This document shows, one piece after another, positions 56,743-64,000 of a stretch of DNA of 64,000 nt (its first letter is position 1; each line of letters opens with the position of its first letter). The notes below the pieces were generated by a model that had not been told where the DNA came from, did not search any database, and saw only the letters and a program-made list of their open reading frames with translations. This DNA comes from Catenaria anguillulae PL171 (lineage: Eukaryota; Blastocladiomycota; Blastocladiomycetes; Blastocladiales; Catenariaceae), in assembly GCA_002102555.1 (NCBI GenBank), contig MCFL01000025.1, forward strand, positions 1 through 64,000. The letters are read 5' to 3'. The position numbers and the translations under genes are program-made.

Positions 56743-59700
56743 TCATCGTCCAACGGCTCCTCCATTCCTGGTCAACGTTCCCACTTGTCCCCCTCCCACT
56801 GGCGTTCTTGACAATGATGCCAATGCTGACGGAGCGGGCGGTGCAATACTGCTTCTTCGAATGTTCCTCTTCAGCGAGTCACCTCTTGGTACCGCCGGTG
56901 GCGTGTCACTTGTGATGGATGCCGACTTTTTTGGGCCTTGCCTCTCGACGAGCTCAAGTCCGGATAGTATTGGCGCAGCTGCGAGCAAATGTCGCGAATG
57001 TAGGCCATGATTGGCCTTTGGGCGCGCAAATAACCCGCGGGAATCATGAGCAGAAGCACGCAATGTTGCCGAATCTCGTTTCGCATCCGTCGTTGAAGCA
57101 CCCAAAACAGCCAGAATACAAGGCATTCGATCGCGATGAGCACCCCGTATATGGTTGCGGCCTCGCCGCTGACTTGGTCGACAAGCGCAATCGCCGTAAG
57201 GAGGTCGAATCGGAACATGATTTTGAGTCCAAGATAGCCTTGCGACAAACATCGCGTGGCAGCAGTCGCCAACGCTCGTTGTACGTTGACTGGTACGGCA
57301 GCGCCAGTACCCGCTGTGAGGTTGGCTGACGCGGAAAGTGTGGACATTGCATCTGTTACCTCGGAAAGGACATATGCGAGGCCCCGCGAAGAATTGACAT
57401 TGCGGAGTCGTGCAGGCAAAGCCGAAAAATCCAAGACAATGGAACTGACTTCGTGATACTGAAATGTCACTGTTTGGTTGCTTCCACTGTATGGGTACAT
57501 CAAAACGCTGGTAAAAACGTCGCGCGCAGCAAGCGATACAAGTGACCCATAGATCGCATTGACGCTGGCCAGAGTGGACGTCTCCATTCCTTGGAGTTGG
57601 GTTGCATTCCAAGCTCGTAGGTTTGAACCAGCCTCGGGTGAGGTAAGAGAGCGGAGCCCTTCAAATGCGAGCGACGGGAACGCAAACACGATGGACGACA
57701 CGTGAAAGACATGGTTCAGGATTGAGAGATGGGTGCGGATTGCTGGGACTTCACCGAAGTGGAAAGAACCCAGTCCAACGAACATCGGAAGCGACACCAT
57801 GCAACAGAGTACAGTTGTTTTGAGAAATGGTTTGATGGCCCGCGGCCCGCGAGAGCTGACCGAGATTGTTTGAGGAATCACGATTGGTGGTGAGTTTGTC
57901 TTACCGGAACGGTTCAACGAACCATAGCGACCACTCGCACTTTGGTTGGACGGAATCGTATCAGAATCTTCAGACGTCTCACTGTCGGTAACGAGCTGCG
58001 AGACAATTGCACGAGACATGAGCGCGTTGGGTGCTGGGATAATCTTTTGCGACTCGGATGCGCCAACATCAGCTGCTCCAACGTCATCAATGGTATCCAA
58101 CTGGTCGTCGTCCAGCGCATAAACGTGGTTAACGAGGTAGGTGACGACTGACCGTGGAACTTGAAGAAGCAGAGAAAGGGCCCGCGTCCGCTCAATGTGG
58201 AGATGGTGAGGCCTGGGAAAACGATCGCAAAAAAGACAACCTACATAGGTGACACATGTTTCCCATGTCAGTTCCAACGGAGGAAAAACATGATATGCTC
58301 GTCTGCTTTGGGTACCAATGTCACACCAGCGCTGCCGCTGTACAGGCCGGCAAGTACGACCGTCCCAAACCAGACACGTTCCTGGACTGTGGAAGATACT
58401 GCCTGAGCGACCTCGATAGCAGCATAATGAAAAGCGGCCTTGTTTGTAACGAGAAACCGCCAGTCGCGGTTGCTTGTCGGATCCCCACTGATGGCAGCTG
58501 TTGCATTGGCAGCCGACGCGGCTCGAGAAATGACTTGGTAAAAGTCGGGCAGGGTGATCTTGGTCGCCACTGTCGGATCGGGACTGATAAAGTGAGTCAA
58601 AGTACGCTCGGCGTGGACGGCGGCGGATACTTGGACATTTGCATGGGCATAGCCAAACAATGATTGAGGTGCAGATGCCATGATGCCGCTCAAAGCTTGA
58701 AGGGTAGCCATAGAGTCCTCTGCCACGCAAATGGACCGAGCCCAAGAGACATTGGCATTTGGGGCCCCGAGACCGGCTTGGCAGAAATGTATGAGCTCAG
58801 CATGCAGTGAGATTTCATCAAACAGCGAGACAAGTTCCAACACAGAGTTGGGTACGCGAGCGGCCTGGAAGGTGCACGTAATCGTGACCATGACGCCAGC
58901 AGTTGCCAGGAGCATTATGAAAAAACCGACTTGGATACGGCGCTGTGCAAAGCGATGCAGCGGATTGAAACTCGCCGCCTTCCAAGTGAGAATCATGCGT
59001 GACTCGCGAGTGACCTTGGATTGACTGGCGTCTGATAGGCCAGTTCCACTTTCAGGTGCGATCACTGGCTGCCGACCAAGAGATGAATATTTGCGCATGG
59101 GAGCACTGAGCGCGCTCGACGGAACTTCCGAGGGAGCATGAGGCGAGCTGCTCGGTGCAACAGCAGGCGTTGCGACTGACACAGTGAGCGGAAATGGAGG
59201 AGAAGTATTGCTTGGTACTGCCGGCAATTTTTCAGGTGCCGTTGTTTTGCTATCGGATGCTTGAACTGAGTGCTCAACGCTTGTGTCGAGACACAATTTT
59301 GACTGCACTGACGGCGAGAAGCGCATCATCTTGCCAAACGCTTGTTTCGGTGACGTATTGTCCCATGTTGGAGCTATGGCCGCGACTTGTCGTTCAAGCG
59401 CAAGGCGATCAAGTATTGCGTTACTTTCCGGCGGTGCCTGGTTGGCTGTACTTGCAACCGCCGTCGACTCTGGGGCTGTTTGAGATTGCAGGTTGTTGCT
59501 AGATGAAAAAAAATCGTTGCTGGAAGCGTTTTCCAGGGGCGAATGGATCGTTGGCCTGGCTCGCACGAGAGGCGGTGGGGATTGAGCTGACGTGTCCATT
59601 GCTTGAGAGCTGCCACCCTCGCGCCCGGTCGTCGGAAATGGCGACAACAAAGATGTTTGAGACGTTGCCTCAATGCCTCGCTGGATGGTTGAGAGCTTGG

Positions 59701-62700
59701 TTGGAAAACCAGCATACGTGACTCGAGCCAGATATTGTGCGGCAGACCCAGCGCCTGAGTCATTGAGTCTGACAAGGTCAAGGTAAATGGGTAGAGTGGC
59801 CCCTGTCTGATGTTTTGCTGTCGCGGAGAACCGTGCAGGCAGTGGAGTAGCACTGTTGCCTGTGAAGGTTGACTCAGTAAAGTCAAGCAAAAACCTGCTG
59901 ATGGGATGATCCAAAATCTCGTCCATGCTGTAGCCAAGCAATGTTATCGTGGCAATGTTGGCCTTGATGATCATTCCAGTTGAATTGACGGTGACAAGGC
60001 TTTCCAGAGCACGGAGATCCTCGACAGCGTAAATGGATGGGGTGTCAACAGCCTTGCTCGGATGCATTGTGGTGGTGATGGCGACAGCAACGACCGTATC
60101 GTTGAGTCGCAGCAGGTTGGCAATGACGGATTCGTGGGAACCGCTTGCCAACTCGGTCAATAGGTCGCGAATGGTCCGTTGGTCAGGGTACATGGGCAGA
60201 GGAGTCAAAAGTTTACCAACTGGCTGATGTAAGAGGCGCTCTGAATTTGTTGCACCACTCAATTCAATGATTCTCGATCCGACCAATGTGATTGTTGCAG
60301 CGGTATCGGCAGCGATGCAAATGGATGACTGGACATGACGAGGTACATGCACATGATTCAGTATCTTCATCTTCAATGTCGAAATGGAAATGCAATTTGA
60401 CAGCTGTGTACCTCTTCACGTCTCTTCGCCTCGTCTTCCGCAGTAACTCGCCGAATGGTTGCGTGAAAGGAGACCGAGTCGTCATCTCTGAATGCCCCGT
60501 GGTGAAGGGGTCGGGCGTGAATGTTGATTGGAAAGACAGAGCCGTCGTTGTGTTGAGCTGGCACAAGCTTACCATGGCCATGTGGAGATGAGACCAGGTT
60601 GGTTTTCGAGTCCGTTGGTACTTGGAGACAAATAGTTCATGGAACGAATCGTAAGGTGCCGGCATGAGCTTGGAAACCGGCTTGCCAACAATTGTCTCAC
60701 GGGTGTGCCCAAACAGAGTTAATAGATCCGCATTGCAATCCAGAATAGTGCCGTCAGAGCTCATGGTCGCCTAGCAATCAACACATGATGCGGCACGCGT
60801 GTGTCAGGATGGATTCCCTAGAAGGGTATATGCAGAAAGGAGATGCAGCGGATAATCATATGTACCTCTCCGACTAGGGACCGCACATCGGTGATTTCCG
60901 CCACAAAGAACGTCGTGTTGCCAATGGCCTCTTGAACCACCCGCAGATTGAGGGGAAACTTGCATCCAGACTTGGTCACACCTTCAGCGTTCCGGCCAAT
61001 GGACATACTCTGGCCCGAGTCAAGAAGCATGGCGTTGTCGTTTGGCATGATGAGGGAAATGTTGCGACCGACGAGCTCGCCAGGCAAATAGCCAAAATGG
61101 TCTGCATCTGTTGGGTCGCCATTTGAATGATGCCTTGGTTGTTGATCAGGAGGGTCGCAGTCTTTGTGTTTTGCTTGCCGCTTGGCGTAACAAGGCCGGT
61201 GAATTGAGGTGACTTGCTGTCAATCTTTGTCTCGACAACCTGCAACCGCAACGGGAACGACCAGCCATTCGAGTGAAGGCCCCAGAGATCTTTCGGCTTG
61301 GCGAGTAACTTGGCTTCACCCGTGACTCGGTACCTTTCCAACCAAGAATCGTGAAAAAGCCGATACGGCCATGGCATCAGAGTATTAATCTTGCGGCCGC
61401 GTAGATCTCGGCTTTTGCTGTAGCCGAATACACCACACGCAGCCTATCAAGTCGCGAGTCGGTTACATTGAGGCATTCAAAAGCAAGAAGGCGGGCGATG
61501 GCAACATATTGCAGCAACACACGAACCTCGTTCACGCTCTCAATAACACCAGTCCCATTCATTGTGATGACAGCAACTTTTGAAAAGCCCAGTAGCGTGC
61601 TGATTGGTGCTGCTGCACCAGGAAGCTCCACTTGCCCACTGATGGTACTTGGGTCAAGTGGGAGTGGTGCCGCACGAGTCAGCTCTTCCTCGCGTTGTTT
61701 CGAGATTCGAACCATTTCGTCAAACTTGTCGGCAATGTCATAGTCGTTGAGTACAAGTCGAGCAAAATCTGCGTATGCTTTCTGGACTGGTATTGCAGAC
61801 GGATACTACAGAAAGGGCAAGGCAAACACCAAAAAGGGGTCAGTTTGTCACCACTCTGGAATGAAACAAGGACAACTGCGTACGAGATCAAGCAACTCTT
61901 GATAGAAGGCTTGTGCGGCTTCCGTATGTTGAATAACGGCCATGACAGCTTGTTGAAATGCGGAAAATGAGAGGCGAGCAGGCCCATGTTTTTTCGCCCC
62001 AGTCAGAAACAGTGCCCAAAACCCTTGGATGGCGGTGATGCATTTGATGTGGTGTCGCTGAGATTCGCTGAGCGCACGTTGGAGCTCCACATACTGAAGG
62101 ATGTTGAGTTGCTCGGTCGCTCGACTGTTTGCGGGACCCATCATGCCAGCTGCAGCGGCCATTTGTTCCAGTTCCAACTTGCGACGAAACAGTAAAAACC
62201 GAATCCCAAAACCCGGGCCACGTCTCGCGACAGCTTCGAAAGCAGCGGAAATCGCAGAGTTACTTGATGGGTCTCCTGACGGGGTAGACGCTGCTGAGAA
62301 ACCCGGCGCGCTGGTGGTTGTGGATGATTTTGTCTTTTTGGCACAACAGGCTTGCGTCCATGCAAACAGGAACTGCATTTGCGGCGAATCTGAGTGGGTA
62401 CTTGCTGCGAGACGCGTCAAGTGGACAGCAGTGGGCAATAGATCCAAGTGGTTCAAAATGCGGACAATGATGGTAATGCAGGCTGTGGACTTGACGAATG
62501 CATGTGGAATGATAATGTGCATGGGATCTTGCGAACGATCATCAAGTACTTGCTGCTGACGATGATCCCGACTCTGTGTGCGCAGGACAGGACATCCGGG
62601 ACTGATATCAGGATCTGCTGCGGACCAGCCTGCACCTGGCGCGCTGCCTGACACGGATGCTGCCGAAGGCCGTACAAGTGTGTTCCGGCTCGACACCTCT

Positions 62701-63770
62701 TCATGGATCCAGAGCGCTTGCTTTTTGAGATTTGTCAGCACCTGCTCCACCTTCCACACGCCTGCAATCACGGAACATGGCAACCCAAGCAACAGGCCGA
62801 CATCGATCCATCGAGTTTCTGAGGCTGTCGGCACACTTGACCATGAGAGTAGAGTCATGTTGACAGTTGCTGTGCCCTTGTCAGATATCACAGAAAGTAC
62901 AGCGCATGTCGCCATCCAAAGCAGTGCTCCGCACATGCCACCATATCCCTTGTTCATTGTTCGAGAGTGGTAAGGCACCGTGGTAAAGAGAATAAAGGAC
63001 AGGGCCACGATAATGGCCTGATTTGCGACAGCGAGCCATATGGCCTGCGTTGGCAGGTAAACTGCAAAGACGACTTGGTTCATGAGGACGATGAGAAACA
63101 TGGAAAGTAGAATGCCGATCCGGAACTTGACGTCTGTTACTGACACCCAATTGCGTTTGCCAGCAGTTTCCGATTCGAACGTGTAGGACGCGAACGAGAA
63201 ACTCACAAGGAAGCCATACGTGACCACAAATGCAACGAGTGCAACCACGGATTGGATCCAGTTTGATGTGCAGTTCAGCTCCCGAACCAGGTGGCTTTGG
63301 TTGTTTGCGGCAAGACATGTCAGCGGAACGAGGAAGACAGCGATGCTCGACGACGTAAAGAGTTTGAGGAAGAAGGCAATGAGCATGAGCGCTCGCAAGG
63401 CCCAAACATGGCGAAATGTCCGGGCATGATAGCTACGCATGATGATTGCGGTCAATACCAGAACGACCAGTGCTAACAGGGCGAATCCCCAAAACTGGAT
63501 GTTGAATAGGAGCAAGCTGATGTTGTTGTTGGTGCTGAACGAGGCTACCAGCGACATATAGCTCGCAGTCAATGGCCCGAACCGAAACCACGGAGAAATC
63601 AAGTACGAAGAGAGCTGGAAGAGCTCAGAGGCCAATGTAAGCGCCGGCATCCAGGTAAGCGATGATCTTGTACTTGAGATGACGAAAAGAACAAACGAAA
63701 AGGCTTCAGTAAACTTGTGCCACAGCGCAAGCACCGCCGACTTGTCTGACTGGGACCGGTATGGCGGCAT
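56743..63770 (-). CDS. TmcB-like multi-PAS transmembrane sensor
   Basis: A 7-kb gene. The N-terminal part (from MPPYRSQSDK) has about ten membrane helices. Introns at 61806-61883, 61444-61526, 60771-60865 and 60329-60411 join to a series of PAS domains: NEAACGVFGYSKSRDLRG, FGYLPGELVGRNISLIMP, NADLLTLFGHTRETIVGK, and LLGYSMDEILDHP. A Ser/Pro linker follows. Then comes a second membrane region with a large extracellular loop, IQVGFFIMLLATAGVMV, TTVLCCMVSLPMFVGL and IYGVLIAIECLVFWLF. The tail is basic. This layout is that of TmcB/TmcC-like proteins of protists and zoosporic fungi; PAS domains sense light, redox or ligands. Missing bases break the frame near 61090, 60610 and 56930, and the stretch near 58200-58330 is unresolved. 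Confidence 0.75.
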
Positions 63771-64000
63771 TGTCGCGGTCCATGAGCTGGGAGGTGGCTA
63801 TGGATGTTGAAGAGTTTAAAAGGTGAGGATCGGGGGGGAGAAAGCTTTGATTGCTTGGAATGCGTAGCATAAATTGTCTGCTGTCGTGAATCAGCAACAA
63901 CCCGGTTAGCGATATCTTCGATACGGTTGATTGCGACCCAGTCCGATGTGTTGTGCGAACATTTTTTTGGAACAGACTCGGGGTGTTCGGGCTGATGTGC
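63771..64000. other. upstream flank of TmcB-like gene
   Basis: Promoter side of the minus-strand TmcB-like gene; the window ends here. No other gene seen. Confidence 0.4.

Overview
The window looks like nuclear DNA from an early-diverging, probably zoosporic fungus (Blastocladiomycota or Chytridiomycota grade). Reasons: spliceosomal introns of about 36-95 nt, an Atf1-type bZIP factor, a fungal-type trifunctional tRNA ligase, VPS36 with zinc fingers inside its GLUE domain, an rvt-type cellular reverse transcriptase, a TmcB-like PAS sensor, phytochelatin synthase, and Plavaka and MULE transposases. Placement is by gene content only. No rRNA, tRNA or CRISPR was recognised.

Layout. 0.3-10.5 kb: GRAM-domain membrane protein (+), CUE protein (-), Atf1-like bZIP factor (+), rvt reverse transcriptase (+). 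10.6-15.2 kb: a seven-helix candidate (-), a degraded reading frame (-), ESCRT-II VPS36 (-). 15.2-24 kb: a long empty stretch, carnitine acetyltransferase (+), a Ycf45/SpoIIIAA-type ATPase (-). 24-33 kb: a dense housekeeping block of TAN1 (+), BUD32 (-), ECO1 (+), phytochelatin synthase (-) and tRNA ligase TRL1 (+), several with shared promoters. 33.4-36.4 kb: a tandem pair of polytopic membrane proteins (+). 37-39.7 kb: MULE transposase remnant (-). 40.2-49.5 kb: VAMP7-like R-SNARE (+), GET4 (+), a long Gln/Ser-rich GTPase (-), an unknown coiled-coil protein (-). 50-54 kb: Plavaka-type transposase (-). 54.5-56.2 kb: unknown gene (+). 56.7-63.8 kb: TmcB-like multi-PAS membrane sensor (-).

Functional links. 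TAN1 (tRNA acetylation), BUD32 (KEOPS, t6A) and TRL1 (tRNA splicing) all act on tRNA and lie within 9 kb. VPS36, the R-SNARE, GET4, the CUE protein and the GRAM protein serve membrane traffic or protein quality control. The TmcB protein and the three polytopic proteins are candidate sensors; none can be tied to a ligand from sequence.

Two window-wide properties affect the annotation. First, many clearly conserved genes (bZIP, VPS36, ECO1, PCS, TRL1, the membrane pair, the GTPase, TmcB) carry single-base frame breaks, mostly missing bases in short runs. This suggests uncorrected assembly errors more than pseudogenes. Second, splice donors tend to read GT-N-CG, including five GTCCGT donors. Exon boundaries were placed by hand from reading frame, splice sites and protein continuity, and the totals were checked for divisibility by three where stated.
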